This document shows positions 11,341 through 22,923 of a stretch of DNA of 64,000 nucleotides, piece after piece; position 1 is the stretch's first letter, and the number at the start of each line of letters is the position of its first letter. The notes under the pieces are model-generated. The model was not told where the DNA came from, did no database searches, and worked only from the letters and a program-made list of their open reading frames with translations. Origin of the DNA: Dromiciops gliroides (Eukaryota > Chordata > Mammalia > Microbiotheria > Microbiotheriidae). The position numbers and the translations under genes are program-made. The DNA lies in the NCBI RefSeq assembly GCF_019393635.1, contig NC_057862.1:268412441-268476440 (forward strand), in the 5' to 3' direction.

Positions 11341-11601
11341 TCAAGCAAGATTAGTAAAGGGAGCAACCATTGCATTTGGCAATCCTGAAGAGTGTCTGGC
11401 TGTTCTGTTTTTTAGTATGAAAGAAGCCAAATGCAGTACAATACAATAAATAATTAATTGTCTATTGTGTGTAATGTTAGGCACTGAAGGAGGTAAAAGT
11501 TTAGGTAAGACAATTTCTTCTCTCAAAGATCCTTACCGACTTGTAAGGGGTTAAAGAATGAATAAGGTGTTAAGTAAATTTATTTTGTATAGATCTTTTT
11601 T

Positions 11602-11755
11602 GTTTGTTTGTTTGTTTTTGGTGAGTCAATTGGGGTTAAGTGACTTGCCCAGAGTCACACAGCTAGTAAGTGTCAAGTGTCTGAGGCTGGATTTGAACTC
11701 AGGTCCTCCTGAATCCAGGGCCAGTGCTCTATCCACTGCACCACCTAGCTGCCCC
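11602..11755 (-). mobile_element. WSINE1-like SINE
   Basis: Antisense copy. Imperfect TSD TAGATC(A)TTTTTT at 11590-11601 and 11756-11767. Confidence 0.9.
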
Positions 11756-11878
11756 TAGATCATTTTTTCTAGAAGTTTAACAATAAAAGGGGAGAAGAAT
11801 TCTATGGAATTTTGAGAAAAGGTAGTTTAAAATTTTATGGATGTGAAGAGTGGAATTATGTAACCTCCAGTAGATTTT

Positions 11879-11980
11879 AAGTTAAGGGCAAAGACAGTTT
11901 CATTTTTGTCTTTTTATCTACAGTCCCTAGCATAGTGCTTTGCAAATAGTAGGTTCTTAATAAATATTTGTTGAATTTAT
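11879..11980 (+). mobile_element. L2 3' end
   Basis: Typical L2 tail: 'ccctagcatagtgctttgc', 'atagtaggttcttaataaa', 'tatttgttgaa'. Confidence 0.7.
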
Positions 11981-12294
11981 TTAAATTTGTAGGTGTAGAG
12001 GAGGAAAGATTGAAGCAGAAGAGAGAAAGTATGATGCTTGGCTCAGGGTCTTGAAGGAGGTAGAAAAATGGGGTCAAGAGCAAAAAATATTTTGTAGGGA
12101 TATACTAAGTGTTGGCTATACTGATTTAGCAAGTATAGGTACTGGAGAAAAAAAAAGAAATTGTGTAGGGAAGGATATAATATCTTAAGAATGTATGTTG
12201 ATATAGGTAGAAATAAAATAGAGGGCAGGAAGAAAGCCAGAACAAGCTGGGAGAGAAAAGTTTCTTATTGGAAAGGAGTGCTTATGTTGGGTAT

Positions 12295-12752
12295 TGTGTA
12301 ATTTAAGATTCTAAATGTGGGTTCTAATCTGTTCCCCCAGTTTTGAGGGAAACTGACTAAAATCACTGATAAAATGAGTTTAGGTTTTTAAGGGTTTATT
12401 GAAAGATAGAAAGAGAAAGATTGAGAACAGAATTCCAACAGCCTGGCATTCCTATCTTTCCTCAATTTTCCTGTGAAGTCCTCTGCCGCCACCACCATCA
12501 CCATGAAGTCAGGAACCAAAAAGACACAGAGCTCTCCGTGTAGGCCCTCCTTCCTCCTTCCTGTCCCCTCCCAGAAAATAGGAGACTCCTCAAGTTGATT
12601 GGCCGGTAGCCTTGATAGACAGCACCCATGAGCAAACATCACTTCCTGACACCAAGGAAAAGCCACATGGCCTTTCCCTCTGAGGCATTCTCCTCATGGT
12701 GGAGTTTTCCTATAGTAAGTCTCCAGTAGGTGGCATCATTCCAATCATTACA
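12295..12752 (-). mobile_element. Solo ERV LTR, family B
   Basis: On the - strand its start matches the family-B LTR at 58903 (TGTAATGATTGGAATGATGCC, then 'tcatgaggagaatgcctcagag'-like U3). GTAT flanks both sides (12291-12294 and 12753-12756), a 4-bp TSD as made by class I ERVs. The 3' part is more diverged than the other two copies. Confidence 0.65.
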
Positions 12753-13062
12753 GTATGAATATCATTATTCCTATTTGTCATGTATATATTGTGATTGTCA
12801 TACAGTTTTTAGGGATTAAGAGACTTTTTATTAGAATATAGAGTTTTTAGATCTTTTTATTTCTCAAAACTGAATTTGATAAAAAAAAGTTTTTTTGCCA
12901 AATTAAGGTGTACTTATAAAGTAATATATTTTTAAAAATCAAACAGTCAAGCATACTGGAACTTGTACATATAAGTATTGTCTTTCCAAGTAGTCATTTT
13001 TTGGAAACTAGTTTACAACATCCTGTCTTAATATAGGTTCAGTAAGATTAGGGATCCCAAAG
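12753..13062. other. Intronic sequence, nothing recognised
   Basis: AT-rich with no repeat or exon that I can name. Confidence 0.4.
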
Positions 13063-13503
13063 TGTGCTACAGGAAACATGGAACACACGAGGAGGCAGAA
13101 AAAATAAAGCAAGCCAGCTGGCTTTATTGAGGGGACATATTCACAATAAGAGGGACAGACATGGAAAATGGAAACAGTCAGGTCTGTTGGGGAAGGGATG
13201 GCACCCAAACCAGTAAAGTCTGGTGGCTTTTTATTGGCTTCTCTGAGTTGAGCAGGACTTGGAATTGTGGGGAGAGACTGAGGAGTTTGGATCTGGGGAC
13301 TGGAGCTGATTCTTGTTGGGGAGGGGAAGGCTCAAAAGGATAGAGAGGGTGCCTGGGGAACTGCCAGGTAATTAATACTTAGACTGGCTAGTGTCTTTTA
13401 TTATTTTGAAAGGGTGACTCAGGAGATTTGGGTTTCCCTAAGGCTGCTTCTTTTAGTGGGTCAGGGATTACCTCAAAATCACATGTCATCTAAGTTGGCA
13501 ACA
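13063..13503 (-). mobile_element. Possible solo LTR, family C
   Basis: On the - strand it begins TGTTGCCAACTTAG and ends CCTGTAGCACA, with a CAATAAAG polyadenylation-type signal about 60 bp from the end (complement of 13109-13122). Size (~440 bp) and layout fit an LTR. There is no second copy in the window and no clear TSD. Confidence 0.4.
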
Positions 13504-13582
13504 AAGATAGTCAGTAAAAGCAGTTATAGAGAAAATTTTATCCTGGATAGTTCTCCTGAACTAAAATTCAATAAATGTGCAA

Positions 13583-13742
13583 GGGGCAGCTAGGTGGCGC
13601 AGTGGATAGAGCACCGGCCCTGGAGTCAGGAGTACCTGAGTTCAAATCTGGCCTCAGACACTTAGCACACACTTACTAGCTGTGTGACCCTGGGCAAGTC
13701 ACTTAACCCCAATTGCCTCACTAAAAAAAAAAAATTAAAAAA
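13583..13742 (+). mobile_element. WSINE1-like SINE
   Basis: Sense copy starting GGGGCAGCTAGGTGGCGCAG with the tRNA-like A box/B box region ('gagttcaaatc') and an A-tail. TSD AAATGTGCAAGG at 13573-13584 and 13743-13754. It split an older L2-type 3' end ('aaatgtgcaagg|cattgtgctagatcctggg'). Confidence 0.93.
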
Positions 13743-13959
13743 AAATGTGCAAGGCATTGTGCTAGATCCTGGGAATACAAACATTAAAAAATAACATTTG
13801 TAGAATCCTAGAGTTGTAAACTTGCAAGGGGCCTCTTTGCATCTAATCCAACATATACCTGAAAGGAATCACCACTCTCAAATATCCAACACACAGTTCT
13901 GTGTTGGAAAATAAGTTATACTGGTAGCAAAAGTACTATGCGTAGAGTATGCTTTTAAA

Positions 13960-15630
13960 AAACGTAACTTGACTTTTGGTAAAGATAATGGAAAAGATTA
14001 TAGACTCACCTCCCCTAATAAATTGTCTAGGAAAGTTTTTAAAGGGTACCAGATGAAACAGTGATCAGTATGTAAAACCAAGGTTCCTCTAGGACTTCAT
14101 AAGAGAATGGTTAGAGGGAATATACTAAGGGGACCAGAAGCAAGATGGATATTGCTGGCTTGGGAGAGACCCAGAACAAGATAAAGTTAGCTCCTGAGAA
14201 GTCATTGTTCAGGAGAGAAAGATGACTCCACCTACAGCCCTTTCATGCATGTTTTGGAGCCTTCCAAGAGACCTGAAGTTAAGATCTCTAATACCTTAGA
14301 ACTGCTCAAGAGATAGAGCCAGCTTTCATCAGCACAATACTGTGAGATATAAAATTGGATACAAGAGCATTAAACTCCCCTTTAACCTTTCCCTTATTTA
14401 TCTCCCAGACCAGTAAGTGGAAGAAGCCTCTGATCTTTAGTTAGAGCTTTTATTGTTTGGAAATTACAAGGTGATGTTGATTAGAGAGATAGGAAAGTAG
14501 AAATACAAACAAATAATTTTAGATCTAAGCTTAGTCTATATTCCGTATAGCACTCACCAAAAACCCAAGGCCACCTCTGGGGCTAAGAGCCGAGTCAAGC
14601 GCGTGCTGTTACAGAGAACTGGGCAGAGTCGAACCTGAGTCAGTGTCTGTGTGTGCAGCGCAACCAGTGGACGAGGAGAGCGGAAAAAAGATTCACTTCC
14701 ATTCCCTCCTTGCCTTTTAAGCTCGCACCCCAGAAGTGGAGTGCTTAGCAGACGGACTGGAAAACTTAGCAGATGCACGGCCTTTCGTCACGGTCTCCTC
14801 CCCGAAAGGGTGGTCCTTCAAAAACTGGCGTACTTTTTACCACAATACCTTCATAATTTGGAGGCAGAGTCGGGGAGGGAAGGGGGGAAGAACCCTCTAT
14901 GAGGCCTGAAATATGTGGGGTTTCTATATTTAGTGGTCAGGCTCAGGTATTAAGGAGAAGTTGAGGCAGAGAAAGCTCCTCATAACTCTCCAGGAAGCCT
15001 GAAGCTTCTTTTCAAGGCCTCTGTAAGGGACAAACCCATTTCCTAGTTAGTGACTGTGAAGTGGAGGCAGAGAATGGGCTGAAACTAGCACTGTAATGGG
15101 CCACCAGGAATCAGAGGCAGAAACTAGGCATTTCAGCAGTGGTTGAGGCTTGGACCCAATCCCAGGTCTAAAAAACCAGCTTCCTGTTCTAAACTAGGGC
15201 TAAAGCATAAAGCCAAGAAGCAGCTACCCCATTTATAACTGTAGTGAATCTGTAGAAGAGGAAGCAGCATCCATATTACAGTAGGGGCAGGAACAGTCAG
15301 AGTAGAAGGTTCAGAGCTTGGCCCTGGTACAAAGTCCCAATCCAGGAATCGAGATTGGAGGGGTGAATAAATGGAAGAGAACTCTGAATAACTGTGAAGA
15401 AATATAGCAGGTTTGGAAAAGCCCAAGAGAACTCCATAAGTACAAGTAGAGCTTTAAAATAATTGACTTGACCACAAGGACTTTTATGAGTGTATGAAGA
15501 AATGAAGCCAGAGGAAAAAATGAAATTAGAGCTCTTGAGGAAAAAAAATTTGCAGGAGAACAAAGTGGCTTAGGGAAAGAAGGTAGAAAACATTGTTGAA
15601 GTAGTGAACTTCCCCTGAAAAGAGCGGAGC
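13960..15630 (+). mobile_element. Old L1 5' region (probable), interrupted
   Basis: 13990-14030 resembles the L1 5' start ('aaaagattatagactcacctc'). 15440-15600 resembles the ORF1 N-terminal region ('gaagaaatgaagccagagg', 'aaatgaaattagagctc'). The middle is weakly similar at best and is broken by the CpG-dense segment at 14540-14880. Tentative. Confidence 0.35.
14540..14880 (-). promoter_or_regulatory. CpG-dense intronic island, possible - strand promoter or LTR U3
   Basis: I count about 16 CpG dinucleotides in 340 bp, while flanking kilobases have almost none. On the - strand there is a TATA-like CTTAAAAGGC (complement near 14717-14726), then downstream a donor-like GGTGAGTGC (complement near 14543-14551) and an AATAAA at about 14450. 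This fits either a promoter with a first exon or an unrecognised ERV LTR. No protein-like ORF is evident. Confidence 0.35.
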
Positions 15631-15764
15631 AAACAGAATTCAGTTAGGATCTCTAATCCGTTTCCTGGATTTTGCCTCAATTATGGCCCAACATGTGTGC
15701 TAGTCTTAGTCCTGCTTCTCTGTCCTTCTTGCAAGATCTCTCTCTGAGCACTATGCTGGATTCT

Positions 15765-16210
15765 GAGGGATTCAAAGACAAAAACCAAATAACCCCTGCC
15801 CCCAAAGAGCTTACTTTGTAACAGGAGAAAACCATAGACATATACAGGCTTATGCAAAACACATATGAAACACCTCCTTGAGGAGGAAGATACAAGACCA
15901 GGAAAGGCCTCTTCCTGAAGAAGGTGATGTTCAAGTTAAGACTCGAAGGAGACCAGGAAGACTTAAGAGGCAGAAGCCAGGAGGGAAAACATTCCAGACA
16001 CAGGGAAAGAACATTACAAAGTGCCCAAAGGTGAATAATATGTAAATAATAAGTCTTGAAAGTTAAGATGGGGCCAGGTTGTAAAGAATTTTTGATTCCA
16101 GACACTATTTTATTTTTGATCTTAGAGGTGATAGGAGCCCCTGGAGTTTATTTAGCAGGGGAGTGATATGGTTAGTTATGCATAAATGAAGAACTGCCAC
16201 ACTCAGATTA
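15765..16210 (-). mobile_element. L2 LINE fragment
   Basis: Antisense L2: 'gaaggtgatgttcaagttaag', 'gagggaaaacattccaga', 'ggggccaggttgtaaagaa', 'aggagcccctggagtttattta' in L2 order. In sense these are the well-known L2 ORF/3' phrases. Confidence 0.7.
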
Positions 16211-16439
16211 GTTGCAGTGACCGGTTTTAGTTCTGAGTAACAGATGAAGAAACATTTCTCTGGTGAGTTGTGAGCTGCGGGAATAGAATGTTGCATACAT
16301 TGTTAGTGTTGACATTTTTGTCTGTTGGTTTTTGTGTAATTGTTTTCCTTTTGTAAAGGCATAAATAAAATGTTTTGTTGTGTGTGTTTTTTTAAGGATT
16401 GATCATATTAGGTAAACTTAATTTGCTGGGTTTTTTTGT

Positions 16440-16640
16440 TTCGTTTTTGTTTTTTTACAAAGTAGAAAGTCAATATGGGTAGAGCTACAGATGACAGCTT
16501 ATTTAGGTTTGGGCAAGGTATTTGACAGAGAAAGAAAAGGGCCCAGGACAGAGTTTGGGGGGACCCTCTATACTTAAGGGTAAAGAGGGAGGGTAATGAA
16601 TTGTTGAAGGGAGACTATTTGAGAATGGTTATTTGAGAGA
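16440..16640 (-). mobile_element. L2 LINE fragment (probable)
   Basis: 'gggcccaggacagagtttggggggaccc' (antisense of the L2 'gggttccccagggctctgtcctg' region) and neighbours. Confidence 0.5.
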
Positions 16641-17343
16641 TTTTTTTGATACATCCCAAATGAAGACCTTCTTGATTTTTTCAGCCCAACTGATAGGATG
16701 GTGAATTACTAGACCAGAAGAATGTGCCTCTGCTGTTCCTATTTCCTTTGCTTGTGTTGTTGATGAAAGGAATGGAAAAAACCAAAAACAAACCTCTCAA
16801 GAGATTCTACTTTATAGGATCATTATGAAGAAAATGCATTGCCAGCACTCAATTTGCTTTATAAACATGAACTGTAATTTTTATAAATAAAAAAAAATTT
16901 AACAGAAATTCTACAAACAACTTCATTTACCTTTACCTTTTTTCCATACTATATATGAAGTTTACAAGAACTGATACTTATAAAATCAACAAATTCTTTA
17001 AATGATTGTTATAAAATGTTAAATTACTTAGGGTTTACGTTGGAGAACATGCTTTAAGTAGTTTGCAGAATTCCAGTTTCCAGAATTCAGATACAAAGCT
17101 GCTTACTACCCACAAAAAGTTTATGTATATTATTTCTCAATTCATTAAGCCCCTAGTGGAATGGTAACAATTATGTTTCTTGTTTGTTTTTTTAAATTGC
17201 CTTCCTTAGAAAAATTACTTAGAAATATATGTGCTTGCTAAAAGATCCCAAATTCATCTCTTCACATTTTTTTCAGGACTCTCTGAAGTAGCAAATGACT
17301 CCATTTAATTTGAAACAGTATGGATGCACTGAATGTTTTTAGA
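16641..17343. other. Intronic sequence, nothing recognised
   Basis: AT-rich; no exon, repeat or RNA gene recognised. Confidence 0.4.
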
Positions 17344-17357
17344 AGTTTGCTGTTTTG

Positions 17358-17504
17358 GGGGCAGCTAGGTAGCGCAGTGAATAGAGCACCGGCCCTGGAG
17401 TCAGGAGTACCTGAGTTCAAATCCGGCCTCAGACACTTAACACTTACTAGCTGTGTGACCCTTGGGCAAGTCACTTAACCCCAATTGCCTCACTAAAAAA
17501 AAAA
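17358..17504 (+). mobile_element. WSINE1-like SINE
   Basis: Sense copy with A-tail; 14-bp TSD AGTTTGCTGTTTTG at 17344-17357 and 17505-17518. Confidence 0.95.
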
Positions 17505-17748
17505 AGTTTGCTGTTTTGAATGTACACTTTAGGAATATGGTAAATTTTAAAACACTTCTATTCTTATTCTGAGTTGTTTTTATAATAATGCTCAGTTTTA
17601 AACATCACCTAGGATTCTTAAAGGTTTAACACCAGTTACTCAAATAATTTTGTTCAGTAAGTGGAATTTTACTTCTTTTTGTAATTTTTATTGGTATATT
17701 TGATTTATTTCTAAATATATGCCTTTTCCCTCCCCACCATTCCTTTTA

Positions 17749-17929
17749 TTTATTTTGGTTTGGGTTTTGTTTTTGTTTTTTTTTTTTAGTGAGGCAATTG
17801 GGGTTAAGTGACTTGCCCAGGGTCACACAGCTAGTAAGTGTTAAGTGTCTGAGGCCAGATTTGAACTCAGGTATTCCTGACTCCAGAGCCGGTGCTCTAT
17901 CCACTGTGCCACCTAGCTGCCCCGCCCCC
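17749..17929 (-). mobile_element. WSINE1-like SINE
   Basis: Antisense copy; TSD CATTCCTTTTA at 17738-17748 and 17930-17940. On the + strand it offers a T-tract ending in AG at 17788-17789 and a GTAAGT at 17834, 44 bp apart (see findings). Confidence 0.92.
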
Positions 17930-18245
17930 CATTCCTTTTAACAAAGAATTTTTAAAAAGGGAAAAAATAGTACTTCAGCAAAACTAACCAACACATCTCA
18001 GTTTAGTTTGACAGTATATTCCATGTTCCACACCCATAATTTCCCATCTCTACAAAGGAAAAAAGTATATTCCTTATTTCTTTAGCGAGTGACATTTTGT
18101 CAGTAATTTCATAAATATTTATTACATGTATACTATGTGCCAAAGGGTGCTGAGGATACATTTTAACTACAATTAATCTACTGTGTGGTTTCTGTTTCAA
18201 AAGGCTTTAAAGATTTTTGTAAAAAGTTACCTATGCCTCCCACCT

Positions 18246-18505
18246 GCGAAGCTAGGTGACTCAGTGGATAGAATACTGGGCCTGGAGTCAGGAAGACTCA
18301 TCTTCCTAAATTTAAATCCAGCCTCAGACACTTAATTTAGCTAGCTATGTGACCCTGAACAAGTCACTTAACCCTGTTTACCTCAGTTTCTTCAACTATA
18401 AAATGAACTGGAGAAGGAAATAGCAAATTGCTCCAGTATCTTTCCCAAGAAAACCCCAAGTGGAGTCACAAAGAGTCAGACATGACTGAAAACGACTGAA
18501 CAAAA
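18246..18505 (+). mobile_element. Long tRNA-derived SINE with RTE-like tail
   Basis: tRNA-like head ('gctaggtgactcagtggata'), CORE-like middle, then 'aactataaaatgaactggag', and a tail 'gagtcagacatgactgaaaa' that resembles RTE LINE 3' ends. TSD ATGCC(T/C)... i.e. ATGCCTCCCACCT at 18233-18245 and ATGCCTTCCACCT at 18506-18518. Confidence 0.85.
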
Positions 18506-18518
18506 ATGCCTTCCACCT

Positions 18519-19530
18519 ATAATGATACTCCTCCATTTCTTGGCTAGTTAAATAAGCATATTCTGAGTGCCATTAGAAAGTCGCCTACTGAACACTTTAT
18601 TACAAGTTTTGAACCTTTTAGTTTAAGAAGAATGGTGGGGTTTAAAACATTTTTTTTGTCTTAAAATTTCTTAGAACTTTTAGCCAATAAGAGGTATTTT
18701 TTTTTCCACAGACATACAACTCAGGAGATGATAGATGAGCCAAAAATATAAAATGCTTCTCAATTTTATGTGACCCCCACCAACCCCAACTTCTGCTATT
18801 GCTGTGATAATGGCAGAAAAGAAGGGAGCAAATGCCAAGAACCACATGAACCATCTTTTAGACTGGCTAAGTGGAATATGTCTTTACAGATTTTCTTGGA
18901 GAAGCAGATAAAGGAGTTGGAGGAATTGGTGGTATCACCAACTAAAAGCATCTTTTCATGGGATATTTAGTCTTTCTGTATTGCATTGCTATTGTAAGAG
19001 CAAAGCCTGACCCCTTGTCCTCATGCAAGTTAGGCTAGCTTTAATATAGGCTAAAAGGTATTGAGACCAACTTTGAGATTTGGTTGGATCATGAAACTAT
19101 TGATATTACTTTCCTAGTTGCCTGATTACAAAACAGTGTCAAGGAACTGAGGCTCCTTCTCTGTTACTTACCTAGTTAATCATGAATGGCAACTCAGGCA
19201 AGAGAACCTTGATCAGGTGAATCAATTCAAGGTGTTCTTAATGCCTATCCTTGTTGAATATCCACCTACTATAACTATGTACATCTTTTATTAATTGTTT
19301 GAGTGACCTAAGAATGTCTCATTTTGTTTCAGTATTGCCCCTAACCTTTAGCGGACTGGCCTGACCCATGTACATGCCAGAACAATTGCTTATAAGTATT
19401 TCTCAAAAGACCACTGTGAAAATAATTTTAGCTTACATGCTATTCTTATTGCAGACGAAGAGGTAGAGCAATTCTTGAAGAGCTTGTTAAGCTCTTATCA
19501 TTGCAATGTTCAGTCATGACTTCTGAAGAC
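18519..19530. other. Intronic sequence, nothing recognised
   Basis: No exon or repeat identified; short open frames (18642-18970) lack family features. Confidence 0.35.
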
Positions 19531-19539
19531 TGGTGAAGT

Positions 19540-19720
19540 ATGCCTCCTGCCTCTTGGCAGAATTGTGGTTTTCTAGAGGTGTGGAATGAGGCATGTGCTT
19601 TCAGACATGATTAGTGTTTGTTTTGATTGACTGTAGCTATTTTACAAGGATGGGGTGGAGGCAGGAAGGGTAAGTGGGAAGCAACAGATTAAAAAAAAGA
19701 AGGTAAAGAGCATTATTATA
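19540..19720 (+). mobile_element. LINE 3' end (tentative)
   Basis: 'gcatgtgctttcagacatgattagtgtttg' followed by 'ttttgattgactgtagctattttacaagg', a G-rich stretch and an A-run, looks like a LINE 3' UTR. Family not certain. Confidence 0.35.
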
Positions 19721-19834
19721 AGACTACAGTTAAATCAGCGTATACTTTGATCCTTGAAGTCTTCAGTATAAAGTGGGCATAGGTGAAAACAGGGAAAAAT
19801 ATGTTGGAATACTGAACTATTACATATGGTTCAG

Positions 19835-20313
19835 TTGTTGTTTGTCCTTCATACTCTCTCTCTTTTTTTTTTTTTGGCGGGACAATGGGGGTTAAGTGAC
19901 TTGCCCAGGGTCACACAGCTAGTAAGTGTCAAGTGTCTGAGGCTGGATTTGAACTCAGGTCCTCCTGAATCCAGGGCCGGTGCTTTATCCACTATGCCAC
20001 CTAGCTGCCCCCTGTCCTTCATTCTCAAAGAGGACCATGACAGATATCATGACTTGTAATGAATTGGATTTATGTAAGGAAGGGCTGTGCAAAGTCACCA
20101 GCCTCACTGCCTCCTTCAGAGCCATCTGGTTCCAGTGGTAAGATACACATCAGGATGACTGGAGATGGCCCTGGAAATTTGAGGCAGTAGGGATTAAGTG
20201 ACTTGTCCAGGATCAGACAGCTAGAATATGTCAAGTATCTGAGGCCAGATTTGAACTCACATTCTCCCCTCTCCAGGGCCAGTGCTCTATCCACTGCACC
20301 ACCTATGAACTAC
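19835..20313 (-). mobile_element. Second long SINE type, split by a WSINE
   Basis: Antisense element with 'tgtccttcattctcaaagagg', 'gggctgtgcaaagtcacc' and 'gactggagatggccctgg', then the usual tRNA-type head. The same arrangement recurs at 56205-56480. A WSINE1-like copy sits inside at 19853-20012. Confidence 0.75.
19853..20012 (-). mobile_element. WSINE1-like SINE
   Basis: Antisense copy inserted into the older SINE; TSD TGTCCTTCAT at 19843-19852 and 20013-20022. Confidence 0.92.
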
Positions 20314-20339
20314 CAAACTAATATGGTTCAGTAGTAAAG

Positions 20340-20342
<3 letters not shown>

Positions 20343-20398
<56 letters not shown>
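20343..20398. repeat. (GA)n microsatellite
   Basis: About 28 perfect GA units. Confidence 0.95.
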
Positions 20399-20399
<1 letters not shown>

Positions 20400-20402
<3 letters not shown>

Positions 20403-22009
20403 GACCTAGGGCTTGCCTACTACATAGATACCTCAGATCTATATATCACAAAAATTTTCCAAGAAAAGAATTAGAAAAAAGTAGATATGGTGAACACTAA
20501 CATCTAAAAATTGAAGTAAGTTGTATTTTAACACATGGGCCATGACTCTTATAGATGTGGAAATAATACCTGAATCATACCTGTCTGTATAATAAGACAA
20601 CCAACTTTCTATAGAGAAGATAAACATTAATATAAAACTAGAGGAGAATACAAATAAAAAGATATCGAGTACATTTAAAATAATTCCAACCTGATGTACT
20701 CAATATTTAATATTTAACAGACACCAAATGAAATAGGCATTTTCACATACATAATGGAATAGAAAAGGGATTGTGCAAGAAATTGCAGTTCTCTTATGTA
20801 GAGCTTGCTTTTCTTTTTAAATATATAATAAATTCAACATATTGCTTTCAAAGCTGTGCTACTTGTCTGTGATTCTTTCTAGACTTCTCTTCTCTTCTGT
20901 GAATTTAAAAATGCTTCAGTGACCCTCTGTGTTTATTTTGTTTTGTTTTGGCGGCCCTAAAGTAGTCTCTTTTTTCCCCTCTGCCTACTCACTCCCACTC
21001 CCATTGGTAAAAAGAAAAAGAAAACAAAAAACCTTTGTAAGAAATACACATAATCAAGGAAAACAAATGTCCACACTAACTGTTGGATCACAAACTTTAC
21101 CATCAGTCCTCTGGCATTTTTTGCTAGTCTATTGACCTGACATAATTAAACAAATTATTAACCCAAAATAGGAAGATGAATGCAGAAAAAACTTTTCACA
21201 TCAATCATAACAAATCAGAAGTCTACCTAATATAAATTAATTTCCATAATGAGACCAAAAGAGCCTAAAAACCACCTTAGTCATTGAATAATGCTATTCC
21301 CAAGTAGAGATGGCAACCAAGGACAACACTGATTTGGAATATAAACTTTTTCCATGAAGCTGTATGAAGAAGAATGGTAGAGGGTGACAAGTATCATTGT
21401 CTCTCATAACAGAAAAAGGCACTGGTAGAGAAACAAGTTTAACACTAGAAGTAGTGTTAAACCAGGTGTGTTAACTGAGACAAAATATTATAATTTTACT
21501 TTGAAATTAAAAAATTTCTTCTGTTGCTTCTTTTTCTTTGCCTTATAGATGAGAAAAACAAAACAGTGCATCAATTGATATAGCTTGGTCCTTTGAATTA
21601 CTTTAAAATTCCAGTCCTTTGGGAGTTAAGTAAAATTTTAAATAAGACACCTAATTAAGTCAAGTCATCCCATGGTTCTTTAAGGATGACATTGGAAGGG
21701 AGAACATCTTACAGACAATAAATGGAAAATATTTGTAAGGACTTTTATAACAAATTTGTTTTCACCATCAGATACGGGGAAACACTCTGCTCCCTCCATG
21801 TTCAGACCCTTAACATCACAATCCTTGATTGCCTTATTGAGAAAATAGGTTTGGTACTGAAGAAAACAGATGAGTAAATGCTGAAGTAGATCAAATATAT
21901 ATAATCTGTTCTGGCAGTGACACAGATGTGAGGGCATTGAGGCACTAGGAAGAGTGTTAAACCAGGTGTGTTAACTGAAACAAAATTATAATTTTACTTT
22001 GAAATAAAA
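20400..22009. other. Intronic sequence, mostly unassigned
   Basis: AT-rich. A ~70 bp direct repeat is the only structure seen (next entry). Part may be old RTE. Confidence 0.35.
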
Positions 22010-22018
22010 ATTTGAAAA
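21449..22018 (+). repeat. ~70 bp direct repeat, ~500 bp apart
   Basis: 'gtgttaaaccaggtgtgttaactga' (quoted as landmark; 21453 and 21954) followed by 'caaaat..tataattttactttgaaat' occurs at 21449-21517 and again at 21950-22018 with few differences. Confidence 0.8.
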
Positions 22019-22180
22019 ATTCTCAAGCTTTATTAAGAGACATCTCAAGATATATTAAAGAGGTATCTACCAAAGGTGTAGGGGAAAAAATCTTGCACAT
22101 TATTACAGGATGGCCAAAGAAAGGTGCTAGAGAAAACATCAGTAATTACATATCTGTACCTACTTTTGCATTTATATTAA

Positions 22181-22322
22181 ATTTTTTTTTTAGTGAGGCA
22201 GTTGGGGTTAAGTGACTTGTCCAGGGTCACACAGTGACCTCAAGTGTCTGAGGCTGGATTTGAACTCAGGTCTTCCTGAATCCAGGGCTGGTACTCTATC
22301 CACTGAGCCACCTAGCTTCCCC
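22181..22322 (-). mobile_element. WSINE1-like SINE
   Basis: Antisense copy; TSD TATATTAA at 22173-22180 and 22323-22330. A short internal deletion removes the usual 'ctagtaag'. Confidence 0.88.
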
Positions 22323-22582
22323 TATATTAATTTTTTATGAGGATAATAAAGACAGATTTTCATTAGTAACATTCCATGGTAGACTAAGTCTTAACCATCA
22401 CTAAATTGACAGATATAGGTAATGTAAACTCCCCTATTATCTGTAATTTGTTGATTATAAAAGAACAGTTAATTTAGTAGAATGAAGTGCTACCTTAAAA
22501 TCACTTCCAACATCACTTCCAAGTGTTTCATCAAGGAAACACTGTTTCTTGAAGAAACAAAGGGGGGTTCATGGTTGCCATC

Positions 22583-22923
22583 TGTAAGGGGCTAAAATAT
22601 CTAATGAGTGGTCGCCAATAAATTGTAAGCTTTAGCAAGAGTTTAGACTTTTAAGCATTTATTAAGGAGAATAAGAATTTGGTGAAGAGAGAGAAAAAAG
22701 CCTAGTTTCATCTATCAAAGGGAGAATGTATCTTTAGCTCCACTCTCAACCAGAGTTCTGACGAAAGAGAGCAAAAGCGCCAGCCTTGCCCCCTCTTCCT
22801 CCCACAAGCAAACATCACTTCCTAACACCAAAGAGCCGCATGTCTTGCCCTCAGATGTCTTCTCCTCATGGTGGAGCATCTTGCAGTAAGTCTCCAGCAG
22901 GTGGTGTCATTCCAATTGTTACA
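22583..22923 (-). mobile_element. Solo ERV LTR, family B
   Basis: Starts TGTAAGGGGCTAAAAT on the + strand (complement of the LTR 3' end ...ATTTTAGCCCCTTACA) and ends ...CCAATTGTTACA. Aligns with 58903-59320 including the AATAAA region. Flanks CATC/CAAG do not form a clear TSD. Confidence 0.8.

Noticed and set aside
13583..13742. tRNA-like A and B boxes in the SINEs as tRNA genes
   Set aside because: They are tRNA-derived SINE heads with no cloverleaf that I could fold; no true tRNA gene seen.
14554..14778. 74-codon minus-strand frame in the CpG-dense island
   Set aside because: No recognisable protein features; the island itself is reported instead as a possible regulatory segment.
7438..20398. 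(GA)n tracts as CRISPR or structured arrays
   Set aside because: Simple dinucleotide microsatellites in a vertebrate genome.
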